Of a DNA stretch of 64,000 nucleotides, positions 51,651 through 62,038 are shown one piece after another. The position numbers and the translations under genes were made by a program. Source of the DNA: Agriterribacter sp964599035 (GTDB lineage Bacteria; Bacteroidota; Bacteroidia; Chitinophagales; Chitinophagaceae). Position 1 is the first letter of the stretch. The number at the start of each line of letters is the position of its first letter. Where the stretch lies: positions 1-64,000 of the forward strand of contig CAZREP010000002.1 in assembly GCA_964599035.1 (NCBI GenBank). The letters run 5' to 3'. The notes beneath the pieces were generated by a model, which was not told where the DNA came from, made no database searches, and saw nothing but the letters and a program-made list of their open reading frames with translations.

Positions 51651-53387
51651 CTACAACCTAAATGATTTGGCAGCATCATATGATTCCTGCCCTACCGTAT
51701 CTGTGCCTCCCTTAAATCCGGGCCCCCCGGCCGCTACATAACCGTGACTTGCACCATTTTGATCGGGGCTGACCCAGAAGGAATATAACTTTCCGCTTTT
51801 TAACTGGAACCGGAACCGTACCGGCTTTCCGATCAATGCACTAAGATCATCTACTCCTTTCCAGTTTACCCGCTGTATAGTACTATCTGCCGAAACCGCT
51901 TCACAGTGTCCAAATGTAAAGGGAGATATTGCCCGGTTTTTTTCATCTGTAATCTCAACCTTTAGTTCGCCGCCCTTACAATCTGCGTTTACAAAAAGAT
52001 ATTTACCTTTAAACGTAACGGGTCTTGTCAATAACATGCCCCCTTTGCTATCTGCATTCATTGATGCAAAGCCATCCCGCCGCAATACGGCAATGCCGGT
52101 ACTTCCAAATGAGTGCATGCCATTCTTTACATATACGCTGCTTTTCTTGGACTGATCTCCTTTAAACCCTATATAATAAAACCAAAGCTGATCGCCAACT
52201 ACAGCGCATATTCCTCCTACGGACTGTACGTAACCGCGATCCCAGGATCCTTCTGTTCTTGTTGCATTGATAAAAACATCCCTGTTAGGACGATCCCAAT
52301 GAAACCCATCTCGGCTGAATGAAATTTTAAGTTCAGTGATCTTAGGCGTAGCATTTTCCAGGCATATTTTGTTGTCTGGCCCAAGATGTACCTGATGCAG
52401 CCCCAGCATAATACTCTCGTACCCTACCGCTGACAGATTATACAGTTGTGCCTTGTCGCCAATAGCAGGATCCGGAAGATCCAGTTTGTCCGCCCCTGTC
52501 CAGAAGACAATATCTTTAATATTCCATTGTGCACCTTTCAGAAAATCGTCATGCTCATAGTAATAACGGGAACGGCCAATCGGGGATTTTCCGTATTGCC
52601 CGGTATTGCGCAGGCTATATACCCATTTTTTCCGGAAAGGATTATAGAAGATAGTAGTTCTGTCTCCACAAATACCTGTTTCCACTTTCTTTTTCCAATG
52701 AATACCATCTGAAGAAACCATCGCATACCCGGTATAAATATGCTTTTTTGCACCGGGTATGTCATTGGGCGGTCTAAGAAACATTTTAAGCCGTTCTTCC
52801 GGGTTGTCCGTAAAATGATCAAGAAAAACAGTACTGGAGTCTGCGATAATATCCGGAATAATCACATTGGTACCTGCATCCATCTCCAGTTCAGGTCTAT
52901 CCCAATGAATGCCATTCTTACTTGTAGCATAAGCCATTTTGTAAAGCCATCCTGCTTCGTACCAAACTTTAAATAACTGGTCTTTCGGATCCCACCATAC
53001 GCCACCGTCTTTTGCATTTGCACCGGGGATGCCCCAGGGCCCCTGTTCCACCCATGTTTCCGGCTTTAATACAGGATTACTGTTAAGCTTGCGGGCGTTG
53101 TAAAACTGTCTTTTCAGCGAGCTTTTTTCTATCAAAAAATCATCGACAAGTAGCTGGCGGCCAACATCTATGGGAATAACCGTTGGAGGATTTCTGAGAT
53201 AAGGTACGTTCATAGGTTCATAATTACCAGGATCAATACCTTTGGGCGGCCAATCAGAAGGCAACCTTATACCATTATATAACAATTCTCCTGGCTCTGA
53301 AAAATTAAAGAATTCCTCTTTAGGTAATATCAGTCCTGTCAATCCCAATGCAGAAGTATTCTTTATAAAATCACGACGGTTTATCAT
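51651..53387 (-). CDS. Tat-secreted five-bladed beta-propeller glycoside hydrolase-like protein
   Basis: 578 residues. The N-terminus MINRRDFIKNTSALGLTGLI is a twin-arginine export signal (RRDFIK). The body resembles GH32/GH43/GH68-clan propellers: GVWWDPKDQLFKVWYEAGW, YATSKNGIHWDRPELEM, MVSSDGIHWKKK, SFSRDGFHWDRP and LWFYYIGFKGDQ are blade segments with the Asp-Gly-Ile-His-Trp pattern. A C-terminal beta-sandwich (about 455-560) covers the last part. No specific GH family can be named with certainty. Tat export implies folding in the cytoplasm, perhaps with a metal. Fourth from last in the PUL2 operon, 19 bp after the transporter gene. Confidence 0.8.
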   Translation of the reverse strand: MINRRDFIKNTSALGLTGLILPKEEFFNFSEPGELLYNGIRLPSDWPPKGIDPGNYEPMNVPYLRNPPTVIPIDVGRQLLVDDFLIEKSSLKRQFYNARKLNSNPVLKPETWVEQGPWGIPGANAKDGGVWWDPKDQLFKVWYEAGWLYKMAYATSKNGIHWDRPELEMDAGTNVIIPDIIADSSTVFLDHFTDNPEERLKMFLRPPNDIPGAKKHIYTGYAMVSSDGIHWKKKVETGICGDRTTIFYNPFRKKWVYSLRNTGQYGKSPIGRSRYYYEHDDFLKGAQWNIKDIVFWTGADKLDLPDPAIGDKAQLYNLSAVGYESIMLGLHQVHLGPDNKICLENATPKITELKISFSRDGFHWDRPNRDVFINATRTEGSWDRGYVQSVGGICAVVGDQLWFYYIGFKGDQSKKSSVYVKNGMHSFGSTGIAVLRRDGFASMNADSKGGMLLTRPVTFKGKYLFVNADCKGGELKVEITDEKNRAISPFTFGHCEAVSADSTIQRVNWKGVDDLSALIGKPVRFRFQLKSGKLYSFWVSPDQNGASHGYVAAGGPGFKGGTDTVGQESYDAAKSFRL

Positions 53388-53406
53388 AAAAATAATTTTG
53401 TTTTTG

Positions 53407-54651
53407 TTACGAAATGGTAAGGATCTTTTTAGGTCTTAAAAAAACTATTTGAATAACGAATGCTGTCAGCACAATAACAGCAAGCATGGCAAAATCCCTG
53501 CCCAGGTTTCCGGCATCAGTAGATTTGCCGAGCAGATCGGTAACCATTGCCCCGGCAAAAATGCCGCTCATATTCATAATACCATAAGCAGTTGCCCTGA
53601 TGTGTGGAGAAACGAATTGATACAGAATGGGCATGTTATTGGCGTCGAACATGCCAAAGCCTATACCAAAGCAGCAGCCTGCCAGTACAGTAGCAGCAAT
53701 GGATTGCCCATAACCGATCAGCAGCAAAGCCGGCACCATTAAGAAAAGTCCGATACCGCTTGTATACACCCTGCCCCTGATGTTTTTTTGAAGCCATCTG
53801 TCTGACAATATGCCGCCAAAAATTACTCCTGTAAAAGAAGAGGCAGCAATAGTAAGGGTAGCTAATGGGCCGGCTACTGCGATATCCAGCGAAAGCTTAT
53901 CTGCAAATAAGGTAGGCAGCCAGTTTTTGGTAGCCCACCCCGGAAGACATGGTACTGCGAAACAAAAAAGGATAAGCCAGAAATAAATGTTGGTGAACAA
54001 CAGCTTTAATCCCGCAAAAAAGGGAATGGCGGGTTGCTTTTCAGCCTGGTGATCTGATGCGGCATCAGGATTCCGGCCGGTGTCTTTTAAAAACAACAGC
54101 AACACGACAGCATAGGCTATGCCTATAAATCCAAAACTATGAAAAGTTGCATGCCAGGAATATTGCGCCGCGATAGTAGCCCCAAAACCACCCAGCGCCT
54201 GACCGAAGTATAAGCCTGTCATATGAATACCTATGGCCAGCGACCTTGATTTATTGGGATGGAAATCCGCTATCAGCGAAAGCCCGGCAGGCATATACAG
54301 CGCCTCACTTACACCCATTACCGCTCTAAGCCAGTAAAGTTGTTTAAATGTAGTAGCATATCCCATTGAAAAGGTTACGGCCGACCATACAAACAGGCTT
54401 CCAACGATAAGCCATTTACGGTTGATCTTATCTGCAATAATGCCTGATATTGGATTGACCAGCCCGTACACCCAAAGAAATATACCCATCAGGTACCCGA
54501 ACATGGTGGCAGATTGTAATTCCACAATATCAACCTGCATAGAGGTTTTCATGGTGGCAAGCATCTGCCTGTCAAGGTAATTGAGCAAGGCTACCACCCA
54601 TAGTAGCGCGACTACTATCCACTTGTAGTTCTTTCTACTTTGAAATGGCAT
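53407..54651 (-). CDS. MFS transporter, anion:cation symporter type (hexuronate-like)
   Basis: 414 residues, twelve membrane helices. The start VVALLWVVALLNYLDRQMLA and the segment GVSEALYMPAGLSLIADFHP are typical of ACS-family symporters (hexuronate, galactonate, sialic acid). It should import an acidic sugar released by PUL2 enzymes. Together with the keto-acid aldolase this points to a uronic, aldonic or nonulosonic acid as substrate. Spacing to both neighbours is under 20 bp. Confidence 0.9.
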   Translation of the reverse strand: MPFQSRKNYKWIVVALLWVVALLNYLDRQMLATMKTSMQVDIVELQSATMFGYLMGIFLWVYGLVNPISGIIADKINRKWLIVGSLFVWSAVTFSMGYATTFKQLYWLRAVMGVSEALYMPAGLSLIADFHPNKSRSLAIGIHMTGLYFGQALGGFGATIAAQYSWHATFHSFGFIGIAYAVVLLLFLKDTGRNPDAASDHQAEKQPAIPFFAGLKLLFTNIYFWLILFCFAVPCLPGWATKNWLPTLFADKLSLDIAVAGPLATLTIAASSFTGVIFGGILSDRWLQKNIRGRVYTSGIGLFLMVPALLLIGYGQSIAATVLAGCCFGIGFGMFDANNMPILYQFVSPHIRATAYGIMNMSGIFAGAMVTDLLGKSTDAGNLGRDFAMLAVIVLTAFVIQIVFLRPKKILTIS

Positions 54652-54659
54652 TATAATAT

Positions 54660-56375
54660 TTATTCATTTTTAAATAAAGAACGGGAAAATTCTGCTCCTT
54701 TTTTCAGCACTGCCTTCTGGGCAGGATCGACAAATATGGTATTATCATTATTGTCCATTAAAATATCAACCGTTGTACCTTTGAATATATTTCCGGTAAC
54801 GGATACATCTTTCCCATTCTTTTCAAACTGAATCACACCTGCGGCATTCGGTCCCGTGGTAAATATGTTATCTTTAAGAATTACCGGGCCATATTCAGCT
54901 CCCTTTTGGTAAGTTGTAAAGTATATCTCAGGAAAGCTTTGCCATCCTCCTGTTTTAAAATCTCGTCTTCCTGTTTTTGGATCATGAGCGCCCTTTGTTG
55001 TATTGTTTACAAATACATTATTCTGTATAATAATGTTTTTAGGTTGATTTATCCAACTTCCACGCCCGCCGTTTCTAAATATATTACCTGTAACAGTAAC
55101 GTTTTCGTTCGACCTTTCAATACTTACTGTTCTCGATCCATTCGTTCCATCAACCGTATTTCCCACTACAGTTGAATTTTTACAATGGTCTGCAATGAAA
55201 AATGCGCCCATCCTTGCTCCCAGAATGTGATTGTTTGCAAATACATTATTATAACTTTTTTGAATATGCATAGCGTCACCCAACGCACTTATCCGGCAGC
55301 CAATAATTTGAGTATTCATACAGCCAACCAAATCTATACAGCCTTTACCAAGTCCTGCGTTTATAGGAGCAAATTGATAAAATAGCTTTCTTACATTATT
55401 GATAATTTTTACATTAGGGCCTCCACTATCATTAAAAACAAGCTTCTCACCAGTTTCATTTTCGCTAATTTCAATATACCTGGCAGAAGCCTCTGTTACA
55501 TAATATCGTTTTCCTTTTATAATATTTGAGGGAAGTTTGTCATTATAAAAGCATATTTCTGCCCCCTTATTCATTAAAAGTTTAGCATTATCCTGTGTTT
55601 CTATATTGTTTAAGTATACTCTGCTATTACCTTTTTTTATTACTATTCCACTAATCAACATACTATTGTCAAAATAATTTAGAGCCATTTTTATCTCTTC
55701 TTTAGTATGGTCTTCGGGGAATACGGTTATCTGCCAGAGATATCCATAATCCCACATAAACTTTCCAGAATTTATAAGATTACAGTTTTCAACCGAAATG
55801 TTAGTTGCAAAATTTTCGGGAACGATGTTATCGCTACTAATATATCCATTAACATTCACCACTGAACCGGCGATCTTATCGGACTGTATATCCCTGAAGG
55901 TAAGGTTGTCTGTTTTTCCGCCTTTGCTGGTTTTAATTACAATGATTCTTGTATTAACGTTTGGCTCCCAGGTATTTTTCAGATTTGCAGGATCAAAGCA
56001 GTATCCCTGAAAAAAACCTCCAAACCAGGAAAAATTTACTATATCGGTTCCTTCAAAAAGCACGATTCGGGCTTGGTCTCCTAAATTTTCAGGCAGGAAT
56101 ATATTAGCTCCATACGCAAAAATGGTAGAATTTGAAACAAGTGATATTGATATATCACCTTTTAAAAAATAATTACCAGGAGGAATTGTAATATTTCCCC
56201 CTCCAGCCTTTTGCACATCGGCAAATAGCAATTGAAAGGCCCTGGTGTCATCTGATGAACTATTTCCTGCGGGGCGATAAGCGCTTAGATTAAAATTTTT
56301 ATTCCACGAATTTTGAGCACTGAGGAACGGAACAATGCCGGCAATGACTATAAAAAACGAAAATATTTTTTTCAT
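54660..56375 (-). CDS. Secreted right-handed parallel beta-helix protein
   Basis: 571 residues. Signal peptide (cleavage near FLSAQN, residue 20), then a pectate-lyase-like start (AYRPAGNSSSDDTRAFQLLF; GGGNITIPPGNYFLKGDISI), a hallmark of pectin lyase-type and tail-spike beta helices. Coil repeats follow: CMNTQIIGCRISALGDAMHI, NSTVVGNTVDGTNGSRTVSI, VTVTGNIFRNGGRGSW and IIIQNNVFVNNTTKG. An insert at about 265-320 (LPSNIIKGKRYYVTEASARY) looks like a small beta domain more often met in phage structural proteins. Likely a polysaccharide lyase or hydrolase of PUL2; the catalytic residues cannot be named. Base composition is more AT-rich than the housekeeping genes. Confidence 0.83.
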   Translation of the reverse strand: MKKIFSFFIVIAGIVPFLSAQNSWNKNFNLSAYRPAGNSSSDDTRAFQLLFADVQKAGGGNITIPPGNYFLKGDISISLVSNSTIFAYGANIFLPENLGDQARIVLFEGTDIVNFSWFGGFFQGYCFDPANLKNTWEPNVNTRIIVIKTSKGGKTDNLTFRDIQSDKIAGSVVNVNGYISSDNIVPENFATNISVENCNLINSGKFMWDYGYLWQITVFPEDHTKEEIKMALNYFDNSMLISGIVIKKGNSRVYLNNIETQDNAKLLMNKGAEICFYNDKLPSNIIKGKRYYVTEASARYIEISENETGEKLVFNDSGGPNVKIINNVRKLFYQFAPINAGLGKGCIDLVGCMNTQIIGCRISALGDAMHIQKSYNNVFANNHILGARMGAFFIADHCKNSTVVGNTVDGTNGSRTVSIERSNENVTVTGNIFRNGGRGSWINQPKNIIIQNNVFVNNTTKGAHDPKTGRRDFKTGGWQSFPEIYFTTYQKGAEYGPVILKDNIFTTGPNAAGVIQFEKNGKDVSVTGNIFKGTTVDILMDNNDNTIFVDPAQKAVLKKGAEFSRSLFKNE

Positions 56376-56431
56376 TTTCTGCTAATTTTAATACTCAATT
56401 AGAAATTTCAATATTTGGATACATTTTTATT

Positions 56432-57316
56432 CTATTGACTCAATGTAATTTCACAACTTTCTAAGAATGTAATGGTTTGTGAAATTGCCTCTTCATAGTA
56501 GCTTTTTTCAAACATCATATATCCATGGATTCCACCTCCCTTAACAATCAAACTACACTTGTTTCCGGCTTTAATCATTGCGTCCTTAAAGTTTTTCGCT
56601 CCATTGAACGGCGTTACTTTATCAGAAGTGCCATGAAAAAGAAGAGTAGGTGGTAGTCCCTCTTTTACATTATGTAAGGGAGATAGTTTACGCCACTGTT
56701 CACCAATTTTGTTAGTACCATAGCCTTCTGGAGAAGTATCTATAACGGGGTAATACAATACTAACACATTGGGTATGGCCGAAATATCCATTGGGTCCGT
56801 AACTTCATTAACCGTATCGAACAAAGCAGTACCGGCTGCAATGTGTGCGCCTGCAGATCCACCAGACACAATAATTTGCCGGGGATCCACTTCTAATTCT
56901 TTTGCATGTTGCCTCACATACCTGACAACAGAGCGGCCGTCCCTCACGCAATCAAATACTGTAGTTCCCGCAGCGGAGTCGATAAACCGGTATTCAGCAC
57001 TAATTCCAACCATACCTCTTTTGACAAATTCATAAACTATGGGATAAAACCTCCTTGGTTCTCCATTAATCCACCCTCCCCCATGAAACGCAATAAAACA
57101 AGGACGTCTGTCACTTTTTCTGAAACCATCCGGGGCGAAAAGATGCAAGCGCAATTCTCTTCCTTTTACCTTCTTGTAAACAATCTTTTTATCAGGCTCA
57201 AGCTTAGCTGCAAGTCCTGCTGCATAATCGTTCGCTGCAGGTACTTGCCCATAGCACACAGCCATAGTGAAGCTGAAAATTATTAAAAGGTAAAGAAGGA
57301 TTAAAACTTTATTCAT
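56432..57316 (-). CDS. Exported alpha/beta hydrolase (esterase/lipase-like)
   Basis: 294 residues with a signal peptide (to about YGQ, residue 24). Carboxylesterase features of the HSL/BD-FAE type: oxyanion-hole motif FHGGGW, nucleophile Ser in VSGGSAGAH, Asp in LFHGTSDKVTPF and His in GGGIHGYMMF. It probably removes acetyl or other acyl groups from the glycan targeted by PUL2, before or during backbone cleavage. Five bases separate it from the susD gene upstream. Confidence 0.9.
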   Translation of the reverse strand: MNKVLILLYLLIIFSFTMAVCYGQVPAANDYAAGLAAKLEPDKKIVYKKVKGRELRLHLFAPDGFRKSDRRPCFIAFHGGGWINGEPRRFYPIVYEFVKRGMVGISAEYRFIDSAAGTTVFDCVRDGRSVVRYVRQHAKELEVDPRQIIVSGGSAGAHIAAGTALFDTVNEVTDPMDISAIPNVLVLYYPVIDTSPEGYGTNKIGEQWRKLSPLHNVKEGLPPTLLFHGTSDKVTPFNGAKNFKDAMIKAGNKCSLIVKGGGIHGYMMFEKSYYEEAISQTITFLESCEITLSQ

Positions 57317-57321
57317 TGTTT

Positions 57322-58995
57322 TTAGTATCCATTATTTTGTTCCAGGTTACTATTGATATCAATTTCGAACTGGGGAATTGGCCACAAATAATTTTTATCC
57401 TTATTAAACACTCGCTGTTCTATAACCCTCATTTCTGAATGATTTGAAACGTTTGCATAATCTGGAGTACCATTTTGATCTACTACAGGAGCTGCGTTTA
57501 GTAATCCTCTGGGTATACGACCATACAATGGGCCATTTAACACGTTCTCAGCAATTCTCCATCGTCTTATATCATAAAGCCTGAAACCTTCAAATGCCAA
57601 TTCCGATTTTCTTTCTATTCTTACAATTGACCTGAGCTGTTCCTGTGTTTTTCCAATCTCAACCGGCGGCATATCAACTCTTTCTCTTAATTCATTTATC
57701 GCGTCATAAACAGATTGATCAATATTGTTAGCCTCTATTTTTGCCTCTGCATAGTTCAACAACACTTCAGCATATCGCATTAGTATAATATCCGTTTCAG
57801 AGAGGAGTAAATAGCTGGGATCCCTCAAATCACCATACTTACGCCAACAGTACCCTGAAAAAGAGGCGAAGGCGTTTATGGCGTCTTGGTTTGCCACCCG
57901 AACAGCAGGGGTTACATTATAATTCCAACATTGAAGACTATCCTTGTGAGTTTCGTATTGATAACCATTAAAAATTGATCCAGGTACAACACAGCTAAAG
58001 TCCAGCCTCGGATCGCGATTAACATAGGGATGCTGTGGATCATAAAGGGGAGACTGGTCAATTGTTAATCCGTCAGAACACAAATACGAATCTATCATCG
58101 ATTGAGAAGGAATAAGTCCTGCAAACCCGGATGACATTCGTGGAGCTACCCATCGGGGGCCAAGGTGTGTTTTAACGCCTTGTTTGTATTGGAGCATCAG
58201 CATTATCTCCTTTGACCCTGATTGCCTTTCCTTCAGGTATAAGGATGGATAATCAGGCTCAAGTCCGTAAACTGGCAGATCCATAACTCTTTTTGCGGCA
58301 TTAGCGGCTTCATCCCATTTGTTATTAAAGAGCGCTATTCTCGATTTTAAAGCAAGTGCAACGCCTTTTGTAATCCGTCCTATTTCATCCGGCTTTGTAT
58401 AATTTAATGGTAGTACCTGCGCTGCAGATTCCAGATCATTCATGATAAAATCAGCAATTTCTGCTTTGGAGCTCTTATTCATATAGCTTTCATCTAATTC
58501 CAAAACTTTTGTTACCAAAGGAACATCTCCAAACATCTCTGTCAGATGATAGTAAAAATATGCTCTTAAAGACTTGGCCTCGGCAACAATTTGATCTACC
58601 CTGGCTTGATTCTTTACTTCCGCTATGCCGGATACATTATCCAATATATAATTAGCCCTTTGAACGCCTGTGTAAAAATGCCTCCATAAGTTAAGAATAA
58701 TGGGATTACTCGCATCTGCGCTACCGTTTCCGAGAAACTGAAAGTTGGTTAAAGCCCTTGAATAACCTATGTCTGAAGCAAGGTCGAGGTGTACTTCAAC
58801 TGGAAGGTCGTAGTCAACAGCATACCACAACTTACTATATGCTCCATTAATTGCAAGTTCGAGTTCTTCTTCTGTTTTTAGAAAAGAGGCGACAGAGGGT
58901 CTGTCAATAGGTTCTTTATTCAGATAATCTTTATCACATGACATGAACAGATAGCAAATAGCTAGAGATGTCAGTTTAATAATTAAGCGGTTCAT
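57322..58995 (-). CDS. SusD/RagB-family outer-membrane lipoprotein (PUL2)
   Basis: 557 residues. Lipobox FMSC (Cys20). Family segments: EAKSLRAYFYYHLTEMFGDV, YVNRDPRLDFSCVVPG, and RIERKSELAFEGFRLYDIRR near the end. Surface glycan-binding partner of the SusC encoded 12 bp upstream. It differs strongly from the PUL1 SusD, as expected for a different substrate. Confidence 0.95.
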   Translation of the reverse strand: MNRLIIKLTSLAICYLFMSCDKDYLNKEPIDRPSVASFLKTEEELELAINGAYSKLWYAVDYDLPVEVHLDLASDIGYSRALTNFQFLGNGSADASNPIILNLWRHFYTGVQRANYILDNVSGIAEVKNQARVDQIVAEAKSLRAYFYYHLTEMFGDVPLVTKVLELDESYMNKSSKAEIADFIMNDLESAAQVLPLNYTKPDEIGRITKGVALALKSRIALFNNKWDEAANAAKRVMDLPVYGLEPDYPSLYLKERQSGSKEIMLMLQYKQGVKTHLGPRWVAPRMSSGFAGLIPSQSMIDSYLCSDGLTIDQSPLYDPQHPYVNRDPRLDFSCVVPGSIFNGYQYETHKDSLQCWNYNVTPAVRVANQDAINAFASFSGYCWRKYGDLRDPSYLLLSETDIILMRYAEVLLNYAEAKIEANNIDQSVYDAINELRERVDMPPVEIGKTQEQLRSIVRIERKSELAFEGFRLYDIRRWRIAENVLNGPLYGRIPRGLLNAAPVVDQNGTPDYANVSNHSEMRVIEQRVFNKDKNYLWPIPQFEIDINSNLEQNNGY

Positions 58996-59007
58996 GGTAG
59001 AAGTAAT

Positions 59008-62007
59008 TTAAAAGTTTACATTGATCCCAACAGAATAAGTTTTCACCTGAGGGTAATAGTCTCCAATTCCAACCGGTGCCTCTACGTCAAAACCATCCCA
59101 AAATTTGTCAAGAGTAAATAAGTTCTGTCCCGAAGCGTAGATTCTTATTTGTTTGAGCCTAGTAAATTTTAGAATATTTTCATCCAGCGTATATCCAATC
59201 TGAATATTTTTCATTCTCATATAAGAAGCATCCTTAATCCAGAAAGAAGAGTTTTGAATATTATTAGATTCATTGAAGGTTAAACTTGGAAATAATGCGT
59301 TAAGATTATCCGGTGTCCAATAGTTTTTATGCATTTCCAGCGCTGTAGAACCATTATTAAAAGGCATAATTGCCGTTCCATATAAGTAGCCATTGGCTTT
59401 ACCTACGCCTTGCAATAAAAAAGAAAAGTCAACATTTTTCCAGTTAAGATTACTACCAAGGCTAAAAGTATATCTCGGAATCTGATTGCCAATGATCTTT
59501 CTGTCGTTGCCATCTATTGTATTATCACCGTTTAGGTCCTTATACTTAATACCACCTGGAATAACATTCCCAAATTGCGTGGGAGATGAAGTGATCTCTT
59601 CGGCGCTTTGGAAATACCCTGTTGCTTCATATCCATAAAACGAATTCATTGGATATCCTTCAAAGTTGACAACTAAGCCTTCGATATTTACACCTTTCAA
59701 ATCAATAATTTTATTTTTTACATCAGATAGCGTTCCGTAGAGCCTGTAAGAGAAGTTCTTTAACCTTCCTCTGTATCCTATACTTAAATCCCAGCCATTA
59801 TTATCAACTATACCGGCATTTTGATATGGAGCAGTTAGCCCAATAATAGAAGGAACATCTAACCTCAACAAAATTCCATCCGTTCTTTTGCGATAATAGT
59901 CAAATGAAAAAGATAATCTGTCCCACAGTTCAGCATCAACACCTATATTCAGCATTTTAGACGACTCCCACGAAATATTAGGATTTGCCATTTCAGTGGG
60001 TGTTAGTCCGTTTATGTTCACACCATTTAATGAATGAAGCGTAGCGCTGAGAAAAGCGTCATAAGGATAAGTCCCTATATTTTGATTGCCTAACTTTCCC
60101 CAGGAAGCACGCAACTTAAGATCATTTACAACCGGACTTAAATTACTCCAGAATTCTTCCTGTGATAATCGCCAACCAGCAGAAAATGATGGGAAGAATC
60201 CAAATTTGCGACCTTCGGCAAATCTTGAGGAACCGTCATACCGAAAATTGGCCTCAAATAAATATTTTCCTTTCAGGTCGTAGTTTAATCTACCGAATAA
60301 AGATCTTAGCGACCAATCGGATCCCGACCCCGCAGTTTGCTGGTTACCGGAACCGCCGGCATTTAGGACATCATAACGCGGCAATACAAAATTGTCACGA
60401 AATGCCGAATACCATCTGTGTTTGTAACTTTCCTGAGATGCCCCGAGTAATATTTTAAGATTATGATCTGAAAATGTTTTTCGGTAATTAAGCGTTCCCC
60501 ATGTATTATTCTGAAAGTATCTGTTGTTTGATTGAAGGAGACTGGCCACCTGCGAACCGGGAGCAAACAAATCACCATTGGGGTAGTATGTATTTGCGAT
60601 CGTTTTAAAGTTTTTTCTGTCCTCTTCCCAGAAATGAGGAGTAAAATTGAAGTCAAGATACAGGTCGTCCAGGAAATCATATGTAAACCCAAGCGTTGGC
60701 ATAATGGATGGTGAATTTGTACGGTTATATCCTCCGTCATTCAAAACGGAGAGGGGGTTACTTCCTGTAGATGGGGCAGCATAGCCAAAAGAATAGCGCG
60801 TTGGTTCAATCGAAGCCAGGTGGTTAGTGTAAAACAGTACCGGCTGCACCCCGACACCAGGCTCATCTGTATCCATAAATCTGATAAAAAAATCTGCTTT
60901 GACTTTCAATTTTGAAGAAATCTTTATATCTGAATTCAGCCGGAGTGAATATCTCTTAAACCCTGTATTGTTAAAAATTCCCTGTTGATCGTAGTAACCT
61001 AAAGATCCCATAATTTTAACGCGATCAGTTCCCCCGCTAAAATCTATAGAGTGATTTTGTGTAAGCCCATTACGGGTATATATTTCTTTGAACCAGTCGG
61101 TATCGGGATATAATGTTGGATCAGTTGCATGCATTGACGGATAGTTTTTTATATAATCCTCCTCGAAAACCGGAGATCGTCCAATATTTGTATTGGCTAA
61201 ATTGATCATAGTCATATGATCTACTGCATTTACCCGTTGTTTCAGATCGGTTGGTTTTTGAATACTAACGTAGCTGGAATAGTTAATGGAGAACTTTCCA
61301 CTACTGCCTCTTTTGGTAGTAATTAATATAACCCCGTTTGCTGCCCTTGTACCATAAATAGATGCCGAAGCTGCATCTTTTAGTACAGTTATACTTTCAA
61401 TAATATTTGGATCAACATTGTTGATATCATTCGGAACTCCATCTACCAATATTAATGGATTAGCATCACCCAGGGTACCTATGCCTCTTAACCGGATTGT
61501 TCCGCCGTCTTTACCCGGTTGACCGGAGCTCTGAGTTACAGTAAGCCCTGGAGCCATTCCCTGTAAGGCCATCGATGTTTGTCCTACCTGCCTGCTTGCA
61601 ATGTCTTTTCCTGATATTACAGCAACAGATCCTGTAAGATTTGCCTTCTTTTGAGTTGAATATCCCACTACTACTATTTGCTCCAGTTGACCTGAACTTT
61701 GTGTCATCACAACAGTTAATTCATCAGTACCTAAAACAGTCAGCTCCTGTTTCTCGTAACCGGTTGCGGTAATCACGATAATACTGTTTAGCTGCGCCTC
61801 AATAGAGAAATGCCCCAGGGCATTAGTAGAGGAGCCCACATTGCTTTTTTGCACAACAACGCTGGCACCCTCTATCGGCTCACCTGTAGAGGATTTTACA
61901 ACTCCCTTTACTGTAATCTTTGCCTGCGAGAAAGCAAAGAGAGTGCAGAAAACAAGCGTGGCTGATAGCCAGGCTCTTCCTGTTTTTTTCATGCATGACA
62001 TAAGCAT
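59008..62007 (-). CDS. SusC/RagA-family TonB-linked outer-membrane transporter (PUL2)
   Basis: 999 residues. Signal peptide (MKKTGRAWLSATLVFCTLFA), carboxypeptidase-like domain (ITVKGVVKSSTGEPIEGASV), plug (IVVVGYSTQKKANLTGSVAV; LKDAASASIYGTRAANGVIL) and barrel ending in VKTYSVGINVNF. It imports the oligosaccharide bound by SusD. The start may be the Met at 61992, which gives a cleaner signal peptide. The ribokinase-like gene lies 31 bp upstream on the same strand, so they share a transcript. Confidence 0.95.
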   Translation of the reverse strand: MLMSCMKKTGRAWLSATLVFCTLFAFSQAKITVKGVVKSSTGEPIEGASVVVQKSNVGSSTNALGHFSIEAQLNSIIVITATGYEKQELTVLGTDELTVVMTQSSGQLEQIVVVGYSTQKKANLTGSVAVISGKDIASRQVGQTSMALQGMAPGLTVTQSSGQPGKDGGTIRLRGIGTLGDANPLILVDGVPNDINNVDPNIIESITVLKDAASASIYGTRAANGVILITTKRGSSGKFSINYSSYVSIQKPTDLKQRVNAVDHMTMINLANTNIGRSPVFEEDYIKNYPSMHATDPTLYPDTDWFKEIYTRNGLTQNHSIDFSGGTDRVKIMGSLGYYDQQGIFNNTGFKRYSLRLNSDIKISSKLKVKADFFIRFMDTDEPGVGVQPVLFYTNHLASIEPTRYSFGYAAPSTGSNPLSVLNDGGYNRTNSPSIMPTLGFTYDFLDDLYLDFNFTPHFWEEDRKNFKTIANTYYPNGDLFAPGSQVASLLQSNNRYFQNNTWGTLNYRKTFSDHNLKILLGASQESYKHRWYSAFRDNFVLPRYDVLNAGGSGNQQTAGSGSDWSLRSLFGRLNYDLKGKYLFEANFRYDGSSRFAEGRKFGFFPSFSAGWRLSQEEFWSNLSPVVNDLKLRASWGKLGNQNIGTYPYDAFLSATLHSLNGVNINGLTPTEMANPNISWESSKMLNIGVDAELWDRLSFSFDYYRKRTDGILLRLDVPSIIGLTAPYQNAGIVDNNGWDLSIGYRGRLKNFSYRLYGTLSDVKNKIIDLKGVNIEGLVVNFEGYPMNSFYGYEATGYFQSAEEITSSPTQFGNVIPGGIKYKDLNGDNTIDGNDRKIIGNQIPRYTFSLGSNLNWKNVDFSFLLQGVGKANGYLYGTAIMPFNNGSTALEMHKNYWTPDNLNALFPSLTFNESNNIQNSSFWIKDASYMRMKNIQIGYTLDENILKFTRLKQIRIYASGQNLFTLDKFWDGFDVEAPVGIGDYYPQVKTYSVGINVNF

Positions 62008-62038
62008 CGTTTAAGGTTTTAAGTGGTTTATAATTAAT

